A program made the translations under genes and the position numbers. Under the pieces are notes generated by a model. That model was given only the letters and a program-made list of their open reading frames with translations, did not search any database and was not told the origin of the DNA. DNA of 64,000 nt, from the NCBI GenBank assembly GCA_903813345.2, contig CAIIXF020000003.1, positions 3,438,109 through 3,502,108 on the forward strand, in the 5' to 3' direction. Each line of letters opens with the position of its first letter. The stretch's first letter is position 1. This document shows, piece by piece, positions 1 through 11,293 of this stretch. Source of the DNA: Owenia fusiformis (Eukaryota > Annelida > Polychaeta > Sabellida > Oweniidae).

Positions 1-3000
1 AAATTGAAGGTAAAATCTAAAATAAAGTTCAGATGTGAACTTCTGATGAGAACTTGTACAGTATTAAAAAAAATTTGGTCGATTTGAAGCAAGTTGAAAA
101 CAGTTATGAACAAAATAATACAATTGGCTGGGTGCAGGCGGCTGAATCAGAGCAAATGTGACCCAGGCATTAATTGGATAAAGTTGTAGAAAATGCAATA
201 CTTGCATTCGGTAACTGAAACCAAATATTATTACGTCACCACCAAAACGTGTTGATATATTGTTATGGTCTCCGTTTCTTTGTGACGGCGCCGATTGGCG
301 ATCGGTGGTTGGTATCAATGGTTGACAATTGGCGGTTGGCGTCGAGTAGCAAATGGTGGGAACATTTTGCATGTTAATGTCTTGTGATTTAAATGAAATG
401 AGTTGTTAGTTGTATGAAACTGTAGACAATGAAGTACATAATTCTAAGTTAAAAAACAATTATGTAGCTGTGTGACAATCCTTAATTTCTTGCACAGAAT
501 TTGTATTCACAGAATTATTTTGTAATTTTTAACAGCTAGACAGTATATTTTAAATGATATATTTCAACAATTATTTATGTATAATATGGAATGCACTATC
601 CAATGGTATAATGGTACATTATTAGCCCTCGGAATAATACAAAATTGACTTGCATTTATTATTTTAAATTGTACCCAAAATGGACGCCATATTTGATTAT
701 TATTGTACATAACTTATAATAGCTTATTAAGAGTAGTATAACTGTATTTATCTTATCAATTTAAGCCCCGCTCCTTTTTTAGGACATATTTATATAATGT
801 AGTTATATATTATCTATTTATCCCATGATTAATGTGTTATCTGTACAATAACAGCTATTGATATTTCTGATATTATTGAAATCCGTGTGATATTTTCCAG
901 AAAATCGTTTATCAAACTCATATGCGTGTGATATCGTTTATCTCACGCATATCCGTGTGATATCACATCTGCATTTCGCGCCACAATATTGTTGGAAATT
1001 AGGTCAGATAATTTATTCTCTTTTGAGAAAATTGGTCCGTTAATTTATTCTCTTTAAGTTTCATTGGTGTATTGAATTACGATTGTGTATATAATTTGAT
1101 AAGAAGGCTGCTAACTAACGATTAAAAAATGGTATTTATGACGAACAATATCATGTTATTTACTTTTAATTGTTAAAATAAAGTGTTTCAAATATTCAAT
1201 TGATATTCTAATTTCTAGTTTATATTGTCTGCCAATGTCCTGGAAATTGGATCAGAACATCACAAGGTGATTGTAATCATGGGATAAACCCAATATCACA
1301 TAATTTCTCGTGATATCATTTTATCACCTCGTAGATATCAAATATCAACACTCATTCGCTTCGCTCACTCGTGTTGATATTTGCTATCAACTCGGCAATA
1401 AAAATGATATCACTCAAAATGATGTGATATTCTGTATATAACATATCTATACCACATATATTAAGACACTGCTATGAGGGTTTTTATTATTAACTTAAAT
1501 ATGTCAAAATGCCTTAATATTGGTAATTGCATTGTATTTTAGTCTTCGTGAAAAGGGGAAGCAGATTGGGGGATGGGGGAGGCAGAGACAGGATGCAAGG
1601 CTTTTAGTCTTTTTTTAATATGCAATTCATTCTCTATATCATTCTATCAATTTGATCTGAAAATATATGAAGTGCATATAGCCCTTTTTATTTTAGACAA
1701 AACAATTCTCCAATATTCATCATCCTCCTAAGCAGGTATCCAGAATCCGTACCTCCTTTCTTCCCGGTAAAAAGAAAGAATATATTCTCGATTTTGAAAC
1801 CCTGTGATCGGAGGATAATATTCATGAAATCCTTGTTGTTATATAAGGACTTTTCAAGGTCATTGAAATAACATTGACAGTTACTAGATATAGTATTGCC
1901 AAGACTATATTTTCCATTTAGCTACTTCAATTTGAAGACCAGCACCACAAAAATACTCACATTTCCATAATCCTGTCACCATCTGAAGTTGTAGCATATT
2001 CGTTTTACAGTCAACAATATTTTTGTGAACGGTGTTCGGCGTCTGGTTTGTAACAAATTCTTACAACTTCCAATACCTGGTGGTGATATTCTGTCACGTT
2101 AATACATTGTTTTCACTTTGTAATAAACTCAAAAAATAATATACTGAGTTGTTGTTTTGTTTTGTATGGTTTCATGTTATCACCAATAGGTTTTGACATA
2201 TTGTTTTAACCCAATTTTTAGAGGGCTTTCGATATAAGTTTTCAGCCATTAGAACAATATTCATCGTTTCCTGATCGAGGGAATTGATTTGTGAATATCC
2301 CAGCAATGACAGAATTAATTTCTAATCATATTTTGAAACCGGAACTCACTATAGCTACATACTTGTCAAACTTTTTTTGTGATTTGAATAATGTAAGCAC
2401 CCTATCTTTGTTTCTAGAGTTCCCAGTGCTATACCTGACTTGTACAAGTACACGTTTTCGAATATGTATTCCAAATAACTTATATCAAAAGCTGTCTATT
2501 AGGGTAAAAAATGTACGCAAACCTATCCCTATCCGTGTGTTTGTTACGGATACGTAATGGTACTGCTCTTTGTAAAATGAGTTTTTCAAGGCTACAGAGT
2601 CATATGAAACAATTTATGATAGAAATGACATCCTAATTCTAAGATTAAGCCGTGTAGTGGATTGTATGGCATTTATGTTATCCCCAAGAGCTGTCCTACA
2701 TTTCAGAGTGACTCGCTTTTTGACAAGTATTTTCTCAGCAGTTGATTACTCAAAGTAATTGAAATACGGTAGCCGTATGGGATTTTTGGCAAGATAAACA
2801 ATAAAGAAATAAATCGGTTACATATTATATGAGAATTGACAAATTCAAAAATGCGTGTCAAAAGTCAGAGCTGCGCAATGAGACCTTCACATCGTTTGTG
2901 CCTTCTATCAGGTGATTGAATCTATCAGTCAGCAGTCTCAAAAACAGCTTGTCCACTGGTGGAGCAAGACTCTAGCAAGGGGGAAGGGACAAAGTTCAGT

Positions 3001-3617
3001 TAAGGGAAATATTGGCCCCTAAAACCAAAACTTTTATTTAATGCCCATTTTGGATCAAAAAGCCAAATTTTGCCAAAAAGGCACATTTTTGAGACCCTAC
3101 AAAAGATTTGGGCCCAAACATTTTCCGGCCCCTAAATTTTTTTCTGTGCGCACTAAAGGGGGGGGGGGGGGGGAGCGGGCCCCACGGTAGCCCCCCTGGG
3201 TCCGCCAGTCTTGCCTGTGTGTCAGGTTTATTCATTCGTTTCATTGTTCTTTGTTTCCAAAAATCTTTCTGTCCAAAATTTCAGTTTAAGGGATGAACAA
3301 TACCTTGGCAACGAGCTTAAGGCCTCTATTGAGAACTATTTCAAGGTGAAAGGTTTGGGTGGAAGATCAATCATAAAAGAATTGAGGGCAAGAGTTAAAG
3401 TCATGTTACTGTAAATAGACTTATTAACAAAATTGCATTCGAACATGCATTAAATGGCGGAATAATTATGTTAAGGGAGGCGACATCGATGAAAAATACC
3501 CAAAAAGCATTTCCACGGAAAAAACAGCTTCATTCAGACTAAAACTTTTCCTTTGATATTGTTTTTGACATGCATTTTCAAATTTGTCAATTTTTACATA
3601 ACTTGTGACCGATCTCT
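1..3617. other. Gene-free AT-rich DNA with inverted repeats
   Basis: I see no convincing gene here. Open frames on both strands are short and look like chance. The content is AT-rich sequence, a pair of inverted 15-mers around 817-1290, a large imperfect hairpin at 1296-1432, and at 2940-3215 a purine/pyrimidine-skewed block with a run of about 16 G. The last block contains many GGCCC/GGGCC-like words and resembles the end of the window (63,800-64,000), so both are probably copies of a dispersed repeat. Confidence 0.6.
817..1432. repeat. Inverted-repeat element with large terminal hairpin
   Basis: The word TTTATCCCATGATTA near 817-831 reappears inverted as TAATCATGGGATAAA near 1276-1290. Immediately after it, 1296-1432 folds into an imperfect hairpin. 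Its arms pair AATATCACAT, GTGATATCATTTT and AAATATCAACAC with their complements, around a loop containing CATTCGCTTCGCTCACTC. No open frame lies inside. The same style of hairpin (GGGATTATCCC arms with a CG-rich loop) recurs near 40.7 kb, so this is probably a non-autonomous transposable element family. The class is unknown. Confidence 0.5.
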
Positions 3618-5083
3618 TTCATATTTGTACAACTTGACAGTGATGCCCTAAGGGCGGCTAATGTATAATATAAATATAGTTCTTTGAAACTTTATGAAAA
3701 TGCGGGATTGGTCCTGAACGTGCATGCTTTCAGTCAGATGCTGCAGCAGATAAAAACAAACACATAAATAATTTAATATAAACACATGCAGGCCGTCACT
3801 ACAGTATGGTACATGTCGCATACCTGCATCATTCACATCTGAAATGATATACAGTATAGTCTATCTTGTTGAAATTGCTTCTTTATTTGGTACATCAAAT
3901 AGTCAATACATACATGTAAAATATAAACAATTCACCAAATCTTTACCCAATCTATCGAATTTTATCTTATCGAATATAATAATCTTCACAATTAATTTTC
4001 GCTAAATAGTTTCACTTGTTCTTTGTGTTGACATTAACATTTTATAATCATGGATGTATTTGTGTGATGCAGCGAATCAATTGGCTTCCTTTGACGCACT
4101 AATATTTCAATTAATTATTAATACATTCAGTATTCAAATTATTTATGTTCGGTAAATACCGTATGCCACATTTGATAGATTTTGTTATTTTTCGATACTT
4201 TACGAGACTTTAAGTCACGGGATAGATTTGAAGACCGCCATTTGTGATAATATAATGTTGCTTTATTGCATTCGTGGTAAATGGAAATTAGCTTTCGGTA
4301 AAATTCATTAGGTGTGTTATAGAAAAATAATTAATGAATGAAGATACCCTTGTGGCAAGTTTGAAACTTCCTAATCCAAGTGATCCTTATTATACAATCA
4401 GGGTAATAATTATGTAATCGAGGCTGGGGATTAACCATTGGCCACAACCCTTTTGTTAAATACATTTCAGACTTAGATGATTTCACTTAATATGTTTATC
4501 GGTATCCATGGTAGTTTAGTTAAAAGTACATCACACATATAGAAAAAAGTGTCATTATTAAACCAATTAAGTGAATTTAAGTCACTACCATTTTCTGTTG
4601 TCTTATGACTCAAACTACATTACATGCCCATCATTTCTCTGCAAGATATTAGCTTATCTGTTCATGTCACACAAAGCTGCTTCTAGGATCATTTGTGAGT
4701 TCTGCTGAATTAATAAAACATTCTGTGCTGCACATTTTGTGAAAATTTCATTACAATATATTGAAACTAAAAAAATTAGAGGGATATTATGAGAACTTTA
4801 TGATCAACCCTCGTATGTCGTCTATTCACACATGGATGCTACACGAAAAATGCCACCCAGCTTTTGGAATATAACTTTGTAAATACTAATGATTTTGACT
4901 TGCTATTTCAGAGAAATGAAATCCATTCAATTAAACACAAATTAATGTAGTTGTTGATAAAATCAACAAAAATTAAAAGCTACGAGGAACAAAGAGAGTT
5001 CATTCATTTTCCTTTCATTTTATTAAGCCGAATATTTGAAAATTTGATTGATGTAATGTTCTTGATTTCTTTAGCTAAGATTG

Positions 5084-5491
5084 CTAGCACTTAAGTTTAC
5101 ATTCCTTGTTGCCGGTTGTTCCACTCCTACAACACTTTTCACCTTCAGGGCACCCTCCACATTGCTCAGGTGGAACTTCATAATTGCTTTGCCCACTTGT
5201 CCTTGAAAAGAGAGTGTAAAGTATTGGTACAATATTCACAAAATAAAAGTATGCCAATGCTTCATTTGCAATCGCCAACATAACGAGATATCTGATCCCC
5301 ATTTTGATAAACTTTTTAATTATGTTTGTTCTTTTACAGAAAGCATTCTGTGAAATTGTCGGGAAAAAGGTGCGTGTGCACACATGTACGTACCTGTACC
5401 ATCCACCAGATATTGCAGATGATACGCACGACACATTCCATACACTTGCAGTGACAACCATTAACACCAGAATCCATTTACCAGATTGCAT
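5084..5491 (-). CDS. Small secreted six-cysteine peptide, gene 1
   Basis: Two exons. Exon 1 (5491-5394, 98 nt) starts with ATG and encodes a hydrophobic signal peptide (WILVLMVVTASVWNVS) plus a short linker. The donor is CAG|GTACGT, the 192-bp intron ends CTCTTTTCAAG, and exon 2 (5201-5084, 118 nt) encodes the acidic lead-in and the six-cysteine core C-x2-C-x5-CC-x9-C-x3-C, ending at the last cysteine. 98+118 = 216 nt, so splicing keeps frame and predicts 71 residues. The order C-C-CC-C-C is that of inhibitor-cystine-knot peptides (antimicrobial, protease-inhibitor or toxin-like). Function cannot be told from sequence, and I do not recognise the family. TATATAA lies 60 nt upstream of the ATG (5557-5551), and AATAAA lies 60 nt past the stop (5024-5019). 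The intron has no in-frame stop, so a retained-intron product of 135 residues is formally possible. Confidence 0.8.
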   Translation of the reverse strand: MQSGKWILVLMVVTASVWNVSCVSSAISGGWYRYVHVCTRTFFPTISQNAFCKRTNIIKKFIKMGIRYLVMLAIANEALAYFYFVNIVPILYTLFSRTSGQSNYEVPPEQCGGCPEGEKCCRSGTTGNKECKLKC

Positions 5492-5550
5492 CTTGAAAGC
5501 TTAAGTATTGAAAAAATGTTAAACATTTGAAACAGTCTGAAACCCTTACA

Positions 5551-5557
5551 TTATATA
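5551..5557 (-). promoter_or_regulatory. TATA-box candidate of gene 1
   Basis: TATATAA on the minus strand, 60 nt upstream of the gene 1 ATG, inside a block also conserved at gene 7. Genes 2 and 4 have a weaker GTACATAACG-type sequence at the same place. Position fits a short 5' UTR of roughly 30 nt. Confidence 0.4.
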
Positions 5558-6215
5558 CATGAGCTTTAAATATAATTTAAGCAAAAGTAACTGTGTTATT
5601 CTCCAATATTTCACATTTTTAAAGATAAGACCTTTTATCTTTTTGTTATTTTTTCTTGTAATAAATTCTTGTGAATATTTACTTCAATTACCTTGGATGT
5701 AAATTACAAAACCTTATTACAAAAGAAGTCAGCATAGTGGTATTGTTAAATCCCCCTTATGGAGTTTAAGCACTTTAGCTTATATTGTAGCTATACCCAA
5801 TGTAATCAAAGTGTCATATGTGAAACTTTTACTTTAATTTCAAAAAAAAATCATGAGTTTCTTTAAAGCTAACTTTTAGAGGTTACACGTATCTTTTAAT
5901 AAAGGATAATTCATACCAATGCACAGCATTCGTCCTCACATGTTTTTTGACGAAAAATTAAGAATCAGTTCACAAATAATAAACTCATCAATTCATGAAA
6001 ATGGTTCAGAGAAAAATGCATTTCAAAATTTTAGCTCTCATGAAAACCAATGGTATAATAATATCTAAAACATAATATATTCTTCATTTTAGCCTGGTTA
6101 GACAATCACTATTGATTTATATTTGAAGTTTAGCATATTTAGAAAAGATTGGCATATCATAAAAATGTTGCCACCTGAGTGAGTCATCGATTACATCACT
6201 CAGCTTGCAACCTAT

Positions 6216-9153
6216 TGTTGATATGCTAAAATATTGAACAGTCAAGCCAAGTAACTAAGTCAACATTCGAAAATAAAAATCTCAAAAATCGTACATCTTT
6301 GATTTCCAAAATAATTTGTGAGGTGGTTATTAAGATGATAATACATCTTTTAACGTATTAATTTTGAGTACATCTTGAATCCATTCTCAAAAAAGCGTTG
6401 TCGAAATAAGGATTCGAAATATTTGAGTTCGGGATGATAAAAGTACGTTAAGATATACCGCTCCTTAAAGGGTTCCGATTAGCATCCCGTATAAAAACAA
6501 TATGGCGGCTCCAGGCGAATCAACTGGATCAGTCCATTTTTAAGAAATAAGGGGAGTTCTGTAAAATCCAGTTTATTGAAATTGTCTTTGAGATAAAGTA
6601 ATCCGTTTATAATGATTTTGAAAACGTTATCCAAAGAGTGATTGCGTTCAAAGAATACATGTACAACAGCCAATATAAATCCTTGTATTAGAAACCGGTT
6701 TCTCTTGCTTTGTTTCATTCGTAGGATATATGCCAAGCTGTGTGCTATTACGTTATGGGGAAATTTAGATGCCAATTTTTCCTTATTATACACAAATAGA
6801 AGATCCTGAAACTTCACCCATAAATGTGGAATTGATTTGTCAAAATAAAAATCACCCTTTTATAAATGTGTGACGATCTATAATATACTTATGCTATATA
6901 ACAGTAAGAGGTGTTGACACAACGACCTCGAACCTGTGAACCCTTGAGTAGTATTCCGGGATCGGGCCTTTTATACTAAACGGTGAGCAACACCAGAAAC
7001 GAGCGTTCGATTTGCTAAACGATATGCGTCACCCTTTAACAAACTCCTTTGGGAACAAGATATAGAATCAAATGCATATTCTTCTTATTTACTCCCTGAC
7101 ACATGCAAACGAATGTTACATCAGTTAATATCTCCGTTTTAAATAACTTTGTAAAACGTTGTTCTCTACAGGTGCCATTTTTACAATTGAAAAACAAAAT
7201 TGAACATTTTGCATTTCTAAATTGATAAGTTTCTTGGAATACAACTTAACTGTTAACGATTTAAGTCATTAAGATTATTTCCCTCAGTGATCCCATGCTA
7301 AATAGACAGTAACTAGGTTATTATTTTGTGTTCAACCTTGTTTTCATGACTTTTAAACATGAGTCGACAATTATGTAGGAAATTTCAATTCCAAATGTAA
7401 GCGTGTCAACTCCTGTTTTTGCACAAAATTTAGCCTTTTATAAAGATAGATCGCCAAAATCTGCATGTACCTCTCAATGAGGCGAAACATTTTTTAATTT
7501 ATAGATGCTGAGCTCTAAACTCAAACAAAATTCAAACCACCCGCTATTATTTTGATTACACAAGACGAAATTTCCACTCCCGGGGAGCACTGTGGTAACA
7601 CTTTGAAGGAGGATTCTTGAAAAATCGTTCGAATTTTCACAAAAGGTTTCACGCAGTTTTATTGCTTTGTTTAAGCCTCGCCTAAAATCATACTCAAATC
7701 CGATACCATAATTATAAATTAAAATGAAACATTAAACTCAGGTCAGGTTATATGATAAACCGTTTCGAGAATTGATGATTTGAGTTAACTGTGTATATTT
7801 AAATAAATGAAAGTCGGCATGTATTCGACAGTTAATGTAGACACATGATGTATGCATCCACGTATGACTTAAATATCGATTCATGACTATCATATTTGGC
7901 TTTCAAAAATTAAGTTGGAAGTTACAGTGGTTGGAGATTAACGAAAACGTCAATCACATCCGAATATCCGAACGACGTCTAGTATTAACAATACCCTTTT
8001 TGTGCATCTCGAACAAGGCAAGGTTCTGTGATCCAGCAATGTGCATTCCGAAAGAAAAAATTCACAAATATCAACAAATTTCATTGAGTTGGATATTACA
8101 ATGGAAATCACAACTTTCGAAATGTTTGTTTTAAACAAGAATTGTAAGAACTTAAAACATGTTGTTAGTTTTTTAAACCGCATATCCTCATTTACGTTCT
8201 TTGACAAGGATGAATTCATTTGAAAACATGGATTTTCTTGATTATTCTTCAAAACTACCCTTGAAATATAAGTGTGTGGGATATTACAGTGTAAATTGAC
8301 ACGCATTTGTTTCCTCCATATCATGAAAAAATAAATGCAGTACCATCTTTCAATATTTGAAAACAAAAAGTTCATTCTGTATGTAAACAAGAAAAAATAC
8401 ATTTATGGTTGATTCATAATGAAAAATGACAAATAACATACATGTTTTTAAATAGGGGTATACAGGGACATAGTGGAAATTCAGAAATTTAGGCCATATC
8501 CCAAAGATTGCTTCACCAATATGTAACAGAACATCAAATTTATCATTTACACGTTTGCCGATAGGTTTATTGAAAATAATTAAACAGAGGTTTACTTCAA
8601 ATGTGGCACCATTCTTAGTTAATATTGATGGACATACGAATACCGAATGTTGACTAAGTTACTTGGCTATGGCATTTTATAAGTATATCCTTTGTTCAAT
8701 CTTTTTGCATAGGTGTTAAAAAGATATTTTTTTTGGAATGTATGGTTGAATACTTGATGATTGTAAAATTTGAATATTTGAGAAATGAAAAGCTGACAAC
8801 TTTTTTTCAAAAAGGTCATGACAAAATATGAATGAATGATAAAAACATATTTGAAACATTAAACGAGGACTTATAATGATTTAATATATGATTTAATTAA
8901 ATTCAAACTCACCTCGCTGTTTATGTGCTTTTAACAATATTTTCTGTGTGTCAGCATCTACATCTACTTTCGCAATGATATAAAGGAATATTTGTATGCA
9001 GGTATTTCTAATATCGATTTAATAAGCCACTCGATAGCTGATAAACAATCGATTATTACGTGGTTGGAACGTGACCGATTGCAACTCGACAGTTCATTAT
9101 TACCACTGTTCCACAACTACCTACTTTGATGCAACTAAATGGATGGACTTTAT
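6216..9153. other. Gene-free stretch upstream of the fold-back element
   Basis: About 2.5 kb of this (6216-8734) has no counterpart beside gene 7, so it was inserted here or deleted there. I see no terminal repeats that would identify it as one element. Open frames at 7883-8402 overlap on both strands and have no recognisable motif. From about 8735 the sequence again matches the region at 50,080-50,540 and the upstream flanks of the other fold-back copies (shared words such as TTTAATTAAATTCAAACTCACCTCGC). Confidence 0.5.
6479..6817 (-). CDS. Unrecognised 112-codon open frame, doubtful
   Basis: An ATG-started frame encoding a helical-looking, leucine/isoleucine- and lysine-rich product with no motif I recognise. 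No splice sites, promoter or neighbour support it, and it lies in the block that is absent from the paralogous copy beside gene 7. Its 3' end overlaps, on the other strand, a Kozak-like ATGGCGGCTCCAGGC that opens only a 13-codon frame. It may be a chance frame or a transposon remnant. Confidence 0.12.
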   Translation of the reverse strand: MKFQDLLFVYNKEKLASKFPHNVIAHSLAYILRMKQSKRNRFLIQGFILAVVHVFFERNHSLDNVFKIIINGLLYLKDNFNKLDFTELPLFLKNGLIQLIRLEPPYCFYTGC

Positions 9154-9624
9154 GGTGTTTCATTTTCAAGATTGCTCTCAGATCACAACGGCCCTTTAAC
9201 ACGGGGTTACAAATGGCGCTGGTAGTTCACATATTAGGATAACGTTTAGACTGGTCTGTCGGCCATTCTTTCCCTGCCACTGGATAGACAATTTTCTTGT
9301 TATAAGCATTTTGGAATAAACCAAAACACTTTCAAGTGATGCAAACTAGACTGTTTTATATATATAAAAAAAACTCTATTTTTATCAGTAATTATTAAAC
9401 GCCCTGTATATTAAAAAGGCTTATAACAGAACAATTAGTTCCAACCATTTCCAGCAGAAGTGCAAAACAATATTTTCTTGAAAATGGGCGTAATCCAATC
9501 TGACTGGAAGAATGGCCGACAGACCAGTTTAAACGTTATCCGATTTTGAACCATTTTTGCACCATTTGTAACCCCATGTTAAAGGCCATTGTGATCTGAG
9601 AACATTCTTGAAAAATGAAACACC
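9154..9624. mobile_element. Fold-back element (family D), short copy
   Basis: The ends are inverted copies of each other: GGTGTTTCATTTTCAAGA at the left and TCTTGAAAAATGAAACACC (allowing one base) at the right. The match continues inward through CACAACGGCCCTTTAACA, GGTTACAAATGG and GGTCTGTCGGCCATTCTT, giving arms of roughly 150 bp. There is no coding sequence. Longer relatives lie at 23,415-24,792, 32,667-34,029 and 50,545-51,761. I infer a non-autonomous long-inverted-repeat transposon. The Ngaro-like element sits about 50 bp to its right. Confidence 0.7.
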
Positions 9625-9675
9625 CTAATGGACTCAATGCATATGTTTTTGCTTCCTTAATTTAAATCATTTATA

Positions 9676-9918
9676 CTTCCCGCCCGCTCTATCGGGGAAT
9701 TAATAAACTGACAAGTATAATTTGGTGTGTCAAGAGCCATCCTGTGGCCATCTATTTTGATTTATTATTTTTACATAAAAACATTACATAATCAATTTCC
9801 TAACATTACATAATATTACACAAATTAACAATAGTATAAATTCGTTTACATTGTCTTACATAATTGTATAAAGTATTACATAACCTTACATAATGTTTGA
9901 AATGGACGCTAAAAAGCC
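9676..9918 (-). repeat. Split direct repeat B2 (element 3' end)
   Basis: 243 bp, starting CTTCCCGCCCGCTCTATCGG on the plus strand and apparently identical to 10,427-10,669. It is rich in TTACATAA-type words (about seven). Its outer edge adjoins host TTATA at 9671-9675. Confidence 0.9.
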
Positions 9919-10130
9919 GTAACCTAATGTAAAATAAAAAATATAAAAAAGGTTAGTTAGGACTGTACAAGCTTACTAACACATGGTGACAGCTATGTGA
10001 AAGTCTCTTTCTCAAATAGGTTTGCGAAAAACGTGACATAGTTAATTACAGTCTGTAAACTAAAACAACGTGAATTTCAACAATAATACATTTGTGTTAT
10101 TGGAGGTAGAATCGGGGAAAGGAGGAGGGT

Positions 10131-10426
10131 TATAAATAGTGTTCTTTCTTATGTTATATAATATTTTCTTAATATAACAATGCTGAATAGCTTGTAAAGT
10201 TGAAACAATAATTTTTAACAAATCAATGCTTATTTATGTTGTCTGTTTCGAAACATGAAACTGAATGAAGGATGCTGTCTAGCTAGGAAGTAGTAGATAG
10301 ACCCAAGATGTAACTCGAGACACACGTGTATAACTGAAAGTGAAAGCCAGTACATGATTGGATATCCGGCCAGTCGGTATAAATCCATTTAAGGTCCACT
10401 TTCAGATTCCTTAAATTACTTTTATA
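10131..10426 (-). repeat. Split direct repeat A2
   Basis: 296 bp, matching 14,251-14,547 with one substitution (AAACATGAAAC versus AAACATAAAAC) and one T fewer in a T run. It abuts B1 directly at TTATA|CTTCCCG, the junction expected of a circular intermediate. Confidence 0.9.
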
Positions 10427-10669
10427 CTTCCCGCCCGCTCTATCGGGGAATTAATAAACTGACAAGTATAATTTGGTGTGTCAAGAGCCATCCTGTGGCC
10501 ATCTATTTTGATTTATTATTTTTACATAAAAACATTACATAATCAATTTCCTAACATTACATAATATTACACAAATTAACAATAGTATAAATTCGTTTAC
10601 ATTGTCTTACATAATTGTATAAAGTATTACATAACCTTACATAATGTTTGAAATGGACGCTAAAAAGCC
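10427..10669 (-). repeat. Split direct repeat B1
   Basis: 243 bp copy of 9676-9918, directly abutting A2. The A2/B1 junction carries the same TTATA that is found at both insertion-site boundaries, consistent with recombinase crossover at this core. Confidence 0.9.
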
Positions 10670-11293
10670 ACTGGGCACTAATAACATGAGTTATCATGTT
10701 TGTGTGGCCAAAGACCATGAAAAACACATGAACATTAATTTTTAAGACATGCGCCGTGTGTGAAGAAAAATTAGCTGTATGAGTTTCAAAAGACAATGAA
10801 TTTGTTTTGTGAGAATTACGAGAATTATTCTTATTATTCTTCTAATATGCGTATGTTTTTAACTTTAGAGATTGGCCATCAGCTCAAACTCCAGGGAGTT
10901 TTAAATTTCCGAAGGATCCCAAAATCCTCGGTCACGTTCACCCTTGCTAAAACTAATTCGTTGCTAGCTATGTGTTTACACTATATACAGGAACCATAGA
11001 CTTTCCAGGCCAACTGCTCTGGGAAAGGTAATATTCATTTAATGTTTGTCAAACGTACTAGATTCCAGGCCAACAGCTCTGAAAACACCATTTTAATTTG
11101 ATGTCATATCCTAATAAATGATAAAAGGGGCTCTCATCTGGTATCTACCAATTCAATCATACTTGAATTTCCTTGCCCACTTATTTCAAGAGTGCATGCA
11201 TGTGCCAACCGTCTAATTTAAATTATGATTCATAAATCATGATTCGATAGTGATAAGTTGATAGCTTGGGCAACACCTCAGGCTATTTATGAA
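10670..11293 (-). other. Element region between recombinase stop and B1
   Basis: Non-coding on the sense strand of the element. It contains two related words, TTTCCAGGCCAACTGCTCTG near 11,000 and ATTCCAGGCCAACAGCTCTG near 11,064, about 65 bp apart, but otherwise nothing I recognise. Presumably 3' untranslated sequence of the recombinase transcript. Confidence 0.4.

Larger units (their letters stand above)
3618..6215. repeat. Segmental duplication A, copy 1
   Basis: This stretch is repeated with scattered substitutions and small indels at about 47,480-50,062. The match begins near AGTGATGCCCT.AGGGCGGCTAATG and ends near the word GAGTCATCGAT.ACATCACTCAGCTT. It carries gene 1 here and gene 7 in the second copy. 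Beyond its right edge the two copies differ: this copy has about 2.5 kb (6216-8734) that copy 2 lacks, after which similarity resumes. Confidence 0.8.

Noticed and set aside
3108-3296. Frames across the G-run at about 3160
   Set aside because: Low-complexity repeat with similar words at the window end; overlapping frames on both strands are composition artefacts.
5304-5504. Plus-strand frames opposite each cysteine-peptide exon 1 (also near 38,111, 49,173 and 55,069)
   Set aside because: Antisense shadows of the real exons on the minus strand.
6900-6980. GGTTCGAGGTC on the minus strand, resembling a tRNA T-arm / Pol III B box
   Set aside because: No A box, cloverleaf or SINE tail could be found around it.
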